A program made the translations under genes and the position numbers. From NCBI GenBank assembly GCA_002840125.1, contig PGZF01000004.1, forward strand, positions 186,001 to 250,000: a stretch of DNA of 64,000 nucleotides. Direction: 5' to 3'. The stretch's first letter is position 1; every line of letters begins with the position of its first letter. Source of the DNA: Gammaproteobacteria bacterium HGW-Gammaproteobacteria-15 (GTDB taxonomy: Bacteria; Pseudomonadota; Gammaproteobacteria; Enterobacterales; Alteromonadaceae). Under the pieces are notes generated by a model, which saw nothing but the letters and a program-made list of their open reading frames with translations, was not told the origin of the DNA and searched no databases. Positions 1 to 7,731 of this stretch are shown here, piece after piece.

Positions 1-325
1 CACCACCATGGAAGAACATAAAGGCCGGTAATGTACCTTTAACGCCCTGTGGTTTTACAATCACCAGCTTTATGCTCTGGCCATCTACTTTAATGGTTTT
101 TTCGCTGACATTAGCCGCCGGCAAAGTAGCACCTTGTTGCGCGCCCACCAGCACGGCACGGGCATCGGCTACTGATAACTGCTCCAGCGGTTTACCGCCG
201 CCCTGGGCTAAAGCATTTAAAAAGCCCTGGGTGTGGGTTTCAACACCTGGTGAACCAGCGGCAAAGGCATTGCCGATACTTAAGGCTAACAGGCTGGCAG
301 TGATAACAGTGTTTAATGTTTTCAT
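1..325 (-). CDS. secreted alpha/beta hydrolase (esterase/lipase-like), 3' end outside window
   Basis: About 108 residues are visible and the gene runs off the left edge. The start ATG at 325 follows an AGGAAAC ribosome site. The N-terminus (MKTLNTVITASLLALSIGNAFA) reads as a Sec signal peptide with an AFA cleavage site, so the product should be periplasmic or secreted. The last visible residues, LPAFMFFHGG, look like the oxyanion-hole HGG stretch that precedes the nucleophile elbow in hormone-sensitive-lipase-type esterases. The catalytic Ser, Asp and His would lie outside the window, so substrate class cannot be judged. It sits 79 bp downstream of another secreted alpha/beta hydrolase on the same strand and may be co-transcribed with it. 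Confidence 0.65.
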   Translation of the reverse strand, partial: MKTLNTVITASLLALSIGNAFAAGSPGVETHTQGFLNALAQGGGKPLEQLSVADARAVLVGAQQGATLPAANVSEKTIKVDGQSIKLVIVKPQGVKGTLPAFMFFHGG

Positions 326-404
326 GGTAGTTTCCTTAATTTATTCAGTTAGTTTATGTTCGTTTAGTATCAATATCGGTTCAGTTTGCCGTAGTTAGCG
401 GCGG

Positions 405-1196
405 TTATTTCGTCGTGGCCGTGGCGGCTTCAACAATCAGCGCGGCAACTTTGTCCGGGTGAGATGTCATCACCACATGCGAGGCGCCCGGTACTTCAAC
501 GATGTTTTTCGACTTAGCCCGCTGTGCCATAAATTTCATTGCTACCGCCGGAATATTTTTATCGGCGGTGCCATAAATGGCCCATGACGGTAAGGTGTGC
601 CAGGCGGGTTGGCCGGCGGCTTCTGTTAATGCCAATTCAGTAATAGGGCGCTGGGTAGCGGCCATCAGCACGGCATCGGCCGCCGGTACATCGGCAGCAA
701 ATTGCTGGCCGAACTTATCCTGCTGGATGTACAAGTCTTTATTGCCGTCTTTTAGTATCACCGGCGCTGCCAGTGTCGGGCCTAAAGTGCTGCCTGGGTA
801 ACGGCCTGACAATTCCAGTACGGTTTCGCCTTGCTCCGGGGCAAAAGCGGCAACATAGACCAGGGCGGTAACATTAGTGTTGTCTTGCACAGCGTTGCTG
901 ATCACCGCGCCACCGTAGGAGTGGCCAACCAGTACAACCGGGCCGCTGGTTTGTTTTACTATGCTGGCAACATAGTCGGCGTCGCCACTTAAACTGCGCA
1001 GCGGGTTAGCAACAGCCACTACCGGGTAGCCTTGTTGCAACAGGTTGGCGGCTACGCCATTCCAGCTGGACGATTCAGCAAAGGCGCCATGCACTAACAC
1101 CACGGTAGGTTTTTCTGCGGCAAAGGCGGCACTGCTTAATGTTAAAGCTGCAGTAGCAACAGCAGCGGCGATGTGGCGAAATTTGAACTTAGTCAT
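405..1196 (-). CDS. secreted alpha/beta-fold hydrolase (EstC/salicylate-esterase-like)
   Basis: A 263-residue protein with an N-terminal signal peptide (cleavage near AAFA-AEKP, about residue 27). The alpha/beta hydrolase landmarks are all present: VLVHGAF oxyanion strand (33-39), nucleophile elbow GHSYGG with Ser93, acid Asp212 in YGTADKNIP, and His240 in GASHVV. Overall layout resembles the small esterase family of plant methyl-salicylate esterases and bacterial EstC; true substrate unknown. Its start lies about 170 bp from a divergent AraC-type regulator, which is the likeliest controller. A second secreted hydrolase follows on the same strand. Confidence 0.75.
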   Translation of the reverse strand: MTKFKFRHIAAAVATAALTLSSAAFAAEKPTVVLVHGAFAESSSWNGVAANLLQQGYPVVAVANPLRSLSGDADYVASIVKQTSGPVVLVGHSYGGAVISNAVQDNTNVTALVYVAAFAPEQGETVLELSGRYPGSTLGPTLAAPVILKDGNKDLYIQQDKFGQQFAADVPAADAVLMAATQRPITELALTEAAGQPAWHTLPSWAIYGTADKNIPAVAMKFMAQRAKSKNIVEVPGASHVVMTSHPDKVAALIVEAATATTK

Positions 1197-1330
1197 AATG
1201 TATTCCTTTTCAGTTAATAATGTTTTCGTTGGTTAACGTCATGCCTAAAGTGGCGTACTGCTTAGCTTCAATTCAGTTGCAAGCGTTGGGAGTATATTAG
1301 GCGGTTAATCTTGTATTTTGGCGTCATATT

Positions 1331-1359
1331 GTCTAAATTATGCTGCAGATAGTCTAAAT
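1331..1359. promoter_or_regulatory. candidate AraC-type direct-repeat operator
   Basis: GTCTAAAT occurs at 1331-1338 and again at 1352-1359, 21 bp apart, in the same orientation immediately before the AraC gene. Two half-sites two helical turns apart is the usual arrangement for AraC-family dimers. That this is an autoregulatory site is inference. Confidence 0.35.
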
Positions 1360-1369
1360 GGAGCTGGGT

Positions 1370-2185
1370 ATGGACAGGCTTTCAACCTTATTGGCGCAAT
1401 TTGGTATGCACGCTACAACTTTTTATGCCGGACCTTTTAGTGGGGAACTGGCCTTTGACGCACAGGAACGCAGTGGCAAGTTGTATCTGTTTAATACCGG
1501 CAAGGCCCGCTTGCATATAGCAAAGCAGGATATTGTTATCAGCCAGCCCAGCCTGCTGTTTATTCCCCGGCCCTGCAAACACCAGTTAAGTGCGTCGGCG
1601 ACAGACAATACCCAGCTTGTCAGTGCGGCGGTAAGTTTCGATGGTGGTTTGGATAACCCGTTAACCACGGCTTTACCCGATTATATGTTGCTGCCTGTCA
1701 GTGAGTTACCCATTCTGACCGACAGCGTATTGTGGTTGTTCAGCGAAGCCTCAGAGCAAAACTGCGGTAAAAATGCGGTGTTAAACCGGCTGTTTGAGTT
1801 GGTGATGATCCAGTTGCTACGCCATGTTATGGCCAATAGCAGTATGTCATCCGGGATGATGGCCGGGCTGGCCGATTTACGCTTAGCCCGCGCGGTTACG
1901 CTAATGCACGACCAGCCGGCCAAGCCCTGGTCGGTGGCAGAGCTGGCCAGCGCGGCCAGTATGTCGCGCGCCAGCTTTGCGGCGCAGTTTCATAAAGTGG
2001 TAGGTAAAACCCCGGCCGACTACCTGCTAAGCTGGCGCGTTAGCCTGACACAAAAGCGCCTGCGCGAAGGCCGGCCTATTGCGCTGATTGCCGATGAAGT
2101 CGGCTACGAAAGCCCGTCCGCACTGGCGCGGGCGTTCAGGCGTAAAACCGGCGCCAGCCCCAGAGAGTGGCTGCAGCAGCAATAA
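1370..2185 (+). CDS. AraC family transcriptional regulator
   Basis: A 271-residue regulator counted from ATG 1370, chosen because GGAG at 1360-1363 sits six bases upstream; an in-frame ATG at 1358 would add four residues but has no ribosome site. The N-terminal half is a cupin-like sensing domain (AraC_binding/cupin_6 type). The C-terminal ~100 residues carry the two helix-turn-helix motifs, with WSVAELASAASMSRASFAAQF in the first and IADEVGYESPSALARAFRRKTGASP, the classic AraC signature, in the second. It is divergent from the 405-1196 hydrolase, which it probably regulates. The effector is unknown. Confidence 0.85.
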   Translation: MDRLSTLLAQFGMHATTFYAGPFSGELAFDAQERSGKLYLFNTGKARLHIAKQDIVISQPSLLFIPRPCKHQLSASATDNTQLVSAAVSFDGGLDNPLTTALPDYMLLPVSELPILTDSVLWLFSEASEQNCGKNAVLNRLFELVMIQLLRHVMANSSMSSGMMAGLADLRLARAVTLMHDQPAKPWSVAELASAASMSRASFAAQFHKVVGKTPADYLLSWRVSLTQKRLREGRPIALIADEVGYESPSALARAFRRKTGASPREWLQQQ

Positions 2186-2198
2186 TCATGTGCGGCGC

Positions 2199-2657
2199 TT
2201 AGTTAAAGTCTTGATCCGGTATTTCCGGCTCAGTTAAAAGCGCCAGCAATTGTAATGACTCCTGCCAGCCGGCATAGCAAAACTCCAGCGGTATTGCCTC
2301 GGGTATGCCGCTTTGTTCAATATTCAGTTCAGTGCCGCACAATACCGGCTTCAACCGGATAGTAACCAGCATCTGGCCGGGCAGGCTTGGGTCATCAAAC
2401 TGATCGTTATAGCGGATCAGCTCGTTTGGTTTTAGCTCAAGATAAGTGCCACCAAAGCTGTGGCTCTGGCCGGTATTAAAATTGGTAAAACTCATTTTAT
2501 AACCGCCGCCGACCCGCGCATCCATGCTGTGCACCTTGCCGGTAAAACCATGCGGCGGTATCCATTTGGCCAGCGCATCGGCATCTAAAAAAGCGCGGTA
2601 CAACCGCTCTGGTGTGGTTTTTATAACCCGGTGCAGTATTACGGTATTGCCTGACAT
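2199..2657 (-). CDS. SRPBCC / AHSA1-like domain protein
   Basis: A 152-residue single-domain protein. It opens with VILHRVIKTTPERLYRAFLDADALAKWIPP, the typical first strand and helix of the START/SRPBCC fold, followed by the G-G-G-Y-K-M-S-F strand and a C-terminal helix with GWQESLQLLALL as in AHSA1 (activator of Hsp90 ATPase homologue 1) proteins. Such proteins bind hydrophobic ligands; no specific role can be assigned. It converges on the AraC gene, with 13 bp between the stops. Confidence 0.8.
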   Translation of the reverse strand: MSGNTVILHRVIKTTPERLYRAFLDADALAKWIPPHGFTGKVHSMDARVGGGYKMSFTNFNTGQSHSFGGTYLELKPNELIRYNDQFDDPSLPGQMLVTIRLKPVLCGTELNIEQSGIPEAIPLEFCYAGWQESLQLLALLTEPEIPDQDFN

Positions 2658-2788
2658 AATTAACCCCCTGTGTTAAACGCATTAGTTTGACGTATCACAG
2701 CTTAGTCGAAGCAGCAGGGCTGGATTCGACAGTTGGGGAGAAATTTGTTTACCGGTAAAGCGAATGCTGACGATCTGGGCGTTATACA

Positions 2789-2810
2789 AAAGCCGGAAAA
2801 ATCCGGCTTT
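2789..2810 (-). terminator. hairpin downstream of the Tsi2-like gene
   Basis: AAAGCCGGA / TCCGGCTTT form a perfect 9-bp stem with a 4-nt loop. It lies 20 bp after the stop codon of the immunity-like gene on the minus strand. The trailing T run is short, so termination efficiency is uncertain. Confidence 0.5.
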
Positions 2811-2829
2811 GTAAGGAAGCTGAAACTAG

Positions 2830-3045
2830 TTACACAATATCATCGAGCGCTATGCCAACATCGGCTTCAATGCGTTTGTACTGCGCTTTAACTTCAGCAT
2901 AAAGCTGGCTTACTTCCATTAAATACTCTTCGTAATCAGCCCGGTCACGCAAGGTTTCACTGGTGAGTAGTTGTTCGTTATACCTTACCGCATCACGCAG
3001 CGCTTGCACCAACAAAGGCGCTGCGGCATTTGAAATTTCAATCAT
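2830..3045 (-). CDS. putative Tsi2-like immunity protein
   Basis: 71 residues, acidic and predicted all-helical: two long amphipathic helices (about 7-30 and 37-62) with a DRADYEEYLMEV linker region. Size, acidity and two-helix layout match Tsi2, the ~77-residue immunity protein that neutralises Tse2 in Pseudomonas aeruginosa; sequence similarity judged by eye is low. The position supports the call: it overlaps the Tse2-like toxin gene by 4 bp (ATGA) and has its own strong ribosome site (GGGAGG, 7-8 bases before the ATG), as expected when antidote must not be limiting. It could also be a generic antitoxin. Confidence 0.55.
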   Translation of the reverse strand: MIEISNAAAPLLVQALRDAVRYNEQLLTSETLRDRADYEEYLMEVSQLYAEVKAQYKRIEADVGIALDDIV

Positions 3046-3497
3046 TTCGCCATCCTCCCAATTTGAGCTGCGAAAGACCTTAGCAGATTTCTGAAAGTTG
3101 CTATAGGCATATCGTGCGCCGGAGCAATAGTGTAGTGAGTTGCCATAAAGGTTTCGTTGTAAGAGTCCTTAACGATAGCCAATCCGTGCGGCAATGGTGT
3201 GCCTGCCGGAATGATGTAATGCACCCAGTCTTTGCCCTTTGGCACTCCGGGTTTATCGAAAGTAGAAATGCCGCGCGGCCAATGTTTTACTTTAACCCAG
3301 CCATTTTCAATTGTGATGTCCGGCTTACGCACTCTGCCATTTGACATCTTGAAGGGAGTTTCAATCAGGTCAAACAGGGACGTGTTTTTCTTAATATTCA
3401 AACCACGCCACAGATTCACAGGTACTGCACCATCGAAATAGCGTTCCAGTTCACCCATTGAGATAAAAACATCTTTTAAAACAGATTGTTGTTCCAT
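3042..3497 (-). CDS. Tse2-like ADP-ribosyltransferase toxin domain protein
   Basis: 151 residues, no signal peptide or membrane segment. The C-terminal half reads ISTFDKPG (77-84), IIPAGTPLPHGL (95-106), KDSYN (110-114) and ATHYTIAPA (119-127). This series, in this order and spacing, matches what I recall of P. aeruginosa Tse2 (FDRAG, VIPDGTDIPPDL, QDSYN, ATHYTIMPA), a cytoplasm-acting toxin delivered by a type VI secretion system and structurally an ADP-ribosyltransferase. The N-terminal half is divergent. It is followed by an overlapping small acidic gene like Tsi2. No Hcp, VgrG, PAAR or T6SS structural gene lies in this window, so it is an orphan cargo gene or acts as a toxin-antitoxin unit. 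The family call rests on memory of Tse2, not a search. Confidence 0.65.
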   Translation of the reverse strand: MEQQSVLKDVFISMGELERYFDGAVPVNLWRGLNIKKNTSLFDLIETPFKMSNGRVRKPDITIENGWVKVKHWPRGISTFDKPGVPKGKDWVHYIIPAGTPLPHGLAIVKDSYNETFMATHYTIAPAHDMPIATFRNLLRSFAAQIGRMAK

Positions 3498-3694
3498 GGA
3501 TCTGGTTCCTTGTCTTCTGTGTGATTAAAAGGTTAAATTAAAGTGATTAATTTATGTTTTTTAACCGACGAAAGCAAGGATTGACGTTAGCGTAAATTTG
3601 GTTTTTTTGGTATCAGTTACAGAAGTAATACTGCAGATTTCAAGCACAGAAAGACGACTGAAGGCAGTTAGAGCCTATATCGAAAGTTGGATTG

Positions 3695-3738
3695 TCTGTG
3701 TCATCTCGTTTGTGCTTAGTTTAATGAAATGACACAGA
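3695..3738. repeat. 10-bp inverted repeat between the toxin pair and the next gene
   Basis: TCTGTGTCAT (3695-3704) and ATGACACAGA (3729-3738) are perfect inverted arms around a 24-nt spacer. It lies in the 275-bp AT-rich stretch (3498-3772) upstream of the Tse2-like gene and just past the end of the 3773 gene. The stretch also holds a direct repeat GTGATTAA at 3521 and 3543. Operator or terminator are both possible. Confidence 0.4.
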
Positions 3739-3772
3739 ATTTTGAACACTACCTACCCTATAGGTAATAGGC

Positions 3773-4723
3773 TCATTTTCTAAGAGCCATAAGTTGATTA
3801 GGTTGATATACATGGCAGAATGTCTCAATGCCTATTTTTATCAGCAAAGATGTTAGGTAGACAGCAATTGCATATATACCTATTTTTAGGCCAACTAAAG
3901 TACTCACAATCGCACCTGTTAGGTACTTTTTATCTAATACTGCCTGCAGCCCATTTGTAAACCACATTTTATAAACATCACTATTTTTATCGCACAGAGA
4001 TTGCCAAATTACGGTCTGGAAAGCGGACAACAAACCTTTACCAAGTTTTTTCTTTTGCTGAAAAGTTGCGGGAGAGGGGAGCTTTAACTGCTCTTTATAT
4101 GTCAGCAAATTCTTAGACTCTGCGTTTATTTTTTTTATAAAATCTAAAGCAGTTTCAGGGACGTTAGACCCCAACATCTCGAGAATCTCATCTTCATGTT
4201 TTGTTTGTATGAGTTTAGCCGCATCTTTCTGGATTTTTTCAAGGTCCATGCTTTCAGTTGTGTCAGTAGAAATTGATGCCAGTAGAGCTTCTTCATCAAA
4301 GCGCTTTGCTAGACTGATTTTAAAAGCAGAACGAGTGCTTTCTGACTTTATGTTTTTTTCACACCGTAAAGATTCAACCATATAAGGTCGAGCTTTATCA
4401 AAATCTCTATTTCTTAAATAGCATATAGCAAGAAGCGCAGTCGCTTCTAGGTACAAGCGAGTAGACTTTGAAGCTTTCTGGCGCACGCTAATAAAACCTT
4501 TTATCGCATAGTCAGTTTTACCTACTTCCATCGCTGTTTCAAAAAGCCAGTTTTTCGATTGCATTAGCCTGGTTTCATGGCCTGTTGGTCGAAGAATATT
4601 CTGTATATAATCAGTTAACTCCTCACATTTTTGAAGATCTCTCTGAGCGGCTGCAAGTTTTAGGCTTGGCTCCAAAAGTTGTAACTGTCTTTTCTGCTCT
4701 TTTGTAAGTGGTGGAATACTCAT
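3773..4723 (-). CDS. unrecognised protein, helical repeat region plus hydrophobic C-terminus
   Basis: 316 residues from ATG 4723 (a TTG at 4732 is possible). I do not recognise the family. Residues ~20-140 are helical with a TPR/SEL-like rhythm (YLEATALLAICYLRNRDFDKARPYMVES resembles a TPR unit). Residues ~140-240 are charged and helical. The C-terminal ~45 residues hold a strongly hydrophobic stretch (about LTGAIVSTLVGLKIGIYAIAVYLTSLLIKIGI), enough for one or two membrane passes. Base composition is clearly AT-richer than the flanking core genes, which suggests transfer. It lies 87 bp downstream of the nuclease-like gene on the same strand, so the two may form a unit. Confidence 0.6.
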   Translation of the reverse strand: MSIPPLTKEQKRQLQLLEPSLKLAAAQRDLQKCEELTDYIQNILRPTGHETRLMQSKNWLFETAMEVGKTDYAIKGFISVRQKASKSTRLYLEATALLAICYLRNRDFDKARPYMVESLRCEKNIKSESTRSAFKISLAKRFDEEALLASISTDTTESMDLEKIQKDAAKLIQTKHEDEILEMLGSNVPETALDFIKKINAESKNLLTYKEQLKLPSPATFQQKKKLGKGLLSAFQTVIWQSLCDKNSDVYKMWFTNGLQAVLDKKYLTGAIVSTLVGLKIGIYAIAVYLTSLLIKIGIETFCHVYQPNQLMALRK

Positions 4724-4810
4724 CTTATCCAATTATTTATTATTAATATTAGCAACTTAGTCAGTGCTCGCTAAGCTTACCTAAAAGTGAGTGTTTATTG
4801 TAATTACTTA

Positions 4811-6685
4811 TTAAATACTTTTCGCAATTAATTCAGCTTTCAGCAGTCCGCCCTTTGTTAGCAGCTTGGCTGAAAAGTTGGGGCGGCGTTTGGCTTTGTA
4901 AGCATCGTAAATTTGCTTTAAGCCTTCAGCTGTTAACAGTGAAATATTCACTTCGGTATCCATCTCTGCAGACTCGATAAAATCCTGAGAAAAACTTGGC
5001 GCGATGATCAGCACTTGTGCCACACGCTTGCCCTGATTTTCACAGCGGGTTACATACGCTTTGATTTGTCTGGATGTTGTGGAATATTTGGCGAAGTCGC
5101 CATTTTTGCAAGTTTTTGCTTCGCCGATAATAATGTCATCATCGCTAATAGAAATAATAATGTCGGCTTTATCTTTAGCTGTATTAATTAATTTTCGCAG
5201 TTCTTCATCAACGACTAAATCAAGCTGCTCCAAAATCGTTTTCGTTGCTTCTTCAAATTTCACACCAACGTCAATTTCGTTAATTTCAATGCCAACAGCT
5301 TTAAGGGTAAGCAGGTCGCGCTTAGCCAGCGCGGCATAATTTTCGATCAGTTTGTCGTTGGCGTTGGCAAAAACTTCCAGAATATTGGACCTCGGATTGC
5401 CTTTTTTCGGCAACTTCAGATTGTCTCGCAACTCTTTTACTTCGTCATTATTCAGCAGGTACAGCACATCGTGTGGTGTGATACTAAGAGCCCTTAGCCG
5501 CTCGACATTGATTTCCTCGTTTTCCTCCAGCTCATACTCTTGCCTGATGCGCTGGGTCAGTAGTTCCGGGTTGCCTGCTGCATCCAGCCCCTGGAAGTTC
5601 TGCACAAGAGAATCGAACATCTCTTTATAACCGGTTGCGCTAATGGCATCAAATTCACGGTCGGCAGCGGTATTCAGACTTGCCAGAATCACGTCGATAC
5701 GTTCATCCAGTGTGAAGCCGATTCTTTCTGCGTCGATATCTAAATCCGCTATTAACTGCTTCAAACGCTCCTTACGTTTATTTTGGTTGTCAGCGTCGTC
5801 ATATAGATCACGCGATAGCATATCCCTCACAGCGATGCCTGAATGCAGAATATTACTTATTTTTTCGCCCCGGCTAACGCCCCGGATCCGTTTGCCGTAG
5901 CTTTTTAAAATGTTAGATAGTTCTGCATCAGACAGCACCCGCAAGATCCGCAGCAAGTGTTTATCGGCAAGCTCTTTGCCCTGAATTTGATTTAGCACGG
6001 CTACCACTTCGTCTGGGATAAGGACTTCCGAGCTTTTGCGATTTATGAATATGACACCCATATCACGTAGCTCCTGTAAGCAGTTGTCCACGGTCTGCTT
6101 GCCAGCTTTGATTGGCTCTGACAGGTGCTCAATAGCAACCAGTTCATCGTGAGAGATTTTCAGGTGGTGTGCCAGAACATTCAGAATGCTGCGCTCATCA
6201 TCCGTGATATTGGCTTGACGATTAATTTTCTCATCGTTTTTATAGGCGATATTCAGACAATCGCGGAAAATCTTTAATCGATGGGCATGACCATAGTCCT
6301 CAGCCAGATTACTCTCGATATCCACCTGAATTTGCCGTGCGAGTGTATCTAATGTTTCCCACTCGCGGGCGTAAAGTTGTTCAATCCACGAAATACGCGC
6401 AATACCATTGCCATCACGGGTAAGGATATTTACCAGTAAAGCCATCGAAGCATCACATAGCGCCAGCTTCTCACGAATAGAATATTGGTACTGTGCCGAA
6501 ACGGCATTAAATAGCTGCGTAATTTCACTGCCGGACGCATCTTTAATTTGGCGATTTACTTTGTTCAGTGCTTTTGAAATGACTTCATCATTGGTCGCGG
6601 CAGATGAGCATAGTTTATCCAGGCACGTAATAAACTTGGATTTTTCTATTTGGTTTAGTACAGACAGGATATGGTTAAGCTTCAT
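4811..6685 (-). CDS. large protein with C-terminal PD-(D/E)XK nuclease-like domain
   Basis: 624 residues; ATG 6685 preceded by AAGGAAG. The first ~480 residues are predicted mostly helical, with two stretches that look like SAP-type helix-extended-helix units (around LSDAELSNILKSYGKRIRG and LNNDEVKELRDNLKLPKKG), which often bind nucleic acid. The C-terminal part has the restriction-endonuclease core order: VKFEEAT helix, KADIIIS with Asp508, then GEAK with Glu522 and Lys524, then the SRQIKAYV helix. This is the D-Xn-E-X-K motif of the PD-(D/E)XK fold. Function is inferred as DNA cleavage, possibly phage or plasmid defence given the accessory neighbourhood. No ATPase or methyltransferase partner is adjacent. 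Confidence 0.6.
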   Translation of the reverse strand: MKLNHILSVLNQIEKSKFITCLDKLCSSAATNDEVISKALNKVNRQIKDASGSEITQLFNAVSAQYQYSIREKLALCDASMALLVNILTRDGNGIARISWIEQLYAREWETLDTLARQIQVDIESNLAEDYGHAHRLKIFRDCLNIAYKNDEKINRQANITDDERSILNVLAHHLKISHDELVAIEHLSEPIKAGKQTVDNCLQELRDMGVIFINRKSSEVLIPDEVVAVLNQIQGKELADKHLLRILRVLSDAELSNILKSYGKRIRGVSRGEKISNILHSGIAVRDMLSRDLYDDADNQNKRKERLKQLIADLDIDAERIGFTLDERIDVILASLNTAADREFDAISATGYKEMFDSLVQNFQGLDAAGNPELLTQRIRQEYELEENEEINVERLRALSITPHDVLYLLNNDEVKELRDNLKLPKKGNPRSNILEVFANANDKLIENYAALAKRDLLTLKAVGIEINEIDVGVKFEEATKTILEQLDLVVDEELRKLINTAKDKADIIISISDDDIIIGEAKTCKNGDFAKYSTTSRQIKAYVTRCENQGKRVAQVLIIAPSFSQDFIESAEMDTEVNISLLTAEGLKQIYDAYKAKRRPNFSAKLLTKGGLLKAELIAKSI

Positions 6686-6867
6686 AAGACTTCCTTTTCT
6701 TGTTGTTTTGCCAAATGAAGAGCTTCTTTCAAAAGTAATTGAAGTTCTTATTGTTTATTTGGATGTATCGAGTACCCAATCTAGAACATAACCTGTAGAT
6801 GCGCAACTATACGTAGTATCAGCAACTGGTAAACAGCATTTATATGCGGGGGCTGCAATTTTTGTGT

Positions 6868-7413
6868 TCAACGATATTGCGCAAGTTCTTCCTGAATTTG
6901 CATAAACTCGTGGCGGGTGTTGGGTTGCAGCTCGCTTAGTGATCTTGCGATATTCACCTGCATGGTTACCTGAGCCACTTCCGCGACTTCAGGCGCAACT
7001 GCTTTATTTTGTTGTTGAGTAAACCAGTTAAGCACTTTGGCCAAATGCCAGATACTGCTGCTGCCGCTGTGCAGTGGAGCAGGAAAGCTCTGAGTATGGT
7101 TTAGCATAAGTTTACGCATATTTTGCCGGCTAAAGCCGAGTAGATCGGCGATATCGCTTAAGCCAACTAGATCAGGTGTGGCTTCAATAAGGGTTGCGTT
7201 CGGAACGACAGTTTTAACATCTTTAATTGCAGAAGTTATCGCAGCAAAAGCACTGTTGGCTTCACGGCTAAATTGCAGCGCGATACGGCCTTGCTGGCCG
7301 ATACCAATAAGCGCGTCGTCACAGCCTGCCTGCGCCAACTGCTCTATGTAATTTGCCGCATCCTGATTCGCATCAGGCAAGGCAAACTTTAAGGTAAACT
7401 CATATAATGGCAT
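6868..7413 (-). CDS. HTH DNA-binding protein, partner of the HicA-like gene
   Basis: 181 residues from ATG 7413, chosen because GAGGAG stands seven bases upstream and overlaps the end of the preceding gene; an in-frame TTG at 7428 is less likely. The N-terminal ~85 residues (MPLYEFTLKFALPD...) look like a small alpha/beta ligand or partner domain. Residues ~95-145 hold a helix-turn-helix (GLSDIADLLGFSRQNMRKLM followed by a wing-like SSIWHLAKVLNWF). It begins 4 bp after the stop of the 86-residue HicA-like protein. As the DNA-binding second gene of a two-gene unit it is the probable antitoxin and autorepressor acting on the palindrome at 7714-7731. Confidence 0.55.
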   Translation of the reverse strand: MPLYEFTLKFALPDANQDAANYIEQLAQAGCDDALIGIGQQGRIALQFSREANSAFAAITSAIKDVKTVVPNATLIEATPDLVGLSDIADLLGFSRQNMRKLMLNHTQSFPAPLHSGSSSIWHLAKVLNWFTQQQNKAVAPEVAEVAQVTMQVNIARSLSELQPNTRHEFMQIQEELAQYR

Positions 7414-7417
7414 TGGC

Positions 7418-7678
7418 TTACTCCTCAAAGTTTTGGTTTCGTTGTGCGGTGCAGTTATCTACCACCCGTTTAACTTGCCTGGCATGGTTAGCTGGATTTT
7501 TTGGTGTACTCCAGATGCTGGCAATACAAAATTCACCACAGCGGCAGCTATTGTCGTTATAAGGGCAATACATTCGCCCCCAGGCATGGCTACCACCAAC
7601 ATCAATCACCCAGCCGTGCTGTTCGGCATATTGCAATGCGTCTTCAATGTCTTTCTTAGGATGCTTTTTCCGTGGCAC
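7418..7678 (-). CDS. HicA-like small protein with four-cysteine insert
   Basis: 86 residues starting at GTG 7678 with GAGG seven-eight bases upstream. The N-terminus KKDIEDALQYAEQHGWVIDVGGSHAWGR resembles HicA mRNA-interferase toxins, in which a DI-x-L helix, a GW strand and a GSH motif with catalytic His are conserved. Unlike classic HicA (~60 residues) it continues with CPYNDNSCRCGEFC, a cluster of four cysteines that could bind metal, and ends IWSTPKNPANHARQVKRVVDNC. It is the first gene of a tight two-gene operon with an HTH protein. HicA membership is an inference from motif pattern only. Confidence 0.5.
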   Translation of the reverse strand: MPRKKHPKKDIEDALQYAEQHGWVIDVGGSHAWGRMYCPYNDNSCRCGEFCIASIWSTPKNPANHARQVKRVVDNCTAQRNQNFEE

Positions 7679-7693
7679 GTGTAATCCTCGTTG

Positions 7694-7731
7694 ATTCTAG
7701 TTGCGCACACTTTGGTTGTCAAGTGACAACC
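7694..7731 (-). promoter_or_regulatory. promoter overlapping a palindromic operator (HicA-like/HTH operon)
   Basis: On the minus strand TTGACA (plus 7717-7722), a 17-bp spacer, then TAGAAT (plus 7694-7699) make a near-consensus sigma70 promoter. Its -35 box lies inside the palindrome GGTTGTCA-AG-TGACAACC (7714-7731). A further TTGTCA half-site is at 7745-7750. A repressor bound here would block transcription, so autoregulation by the HTH protein is likely. Confidence 0.6.
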
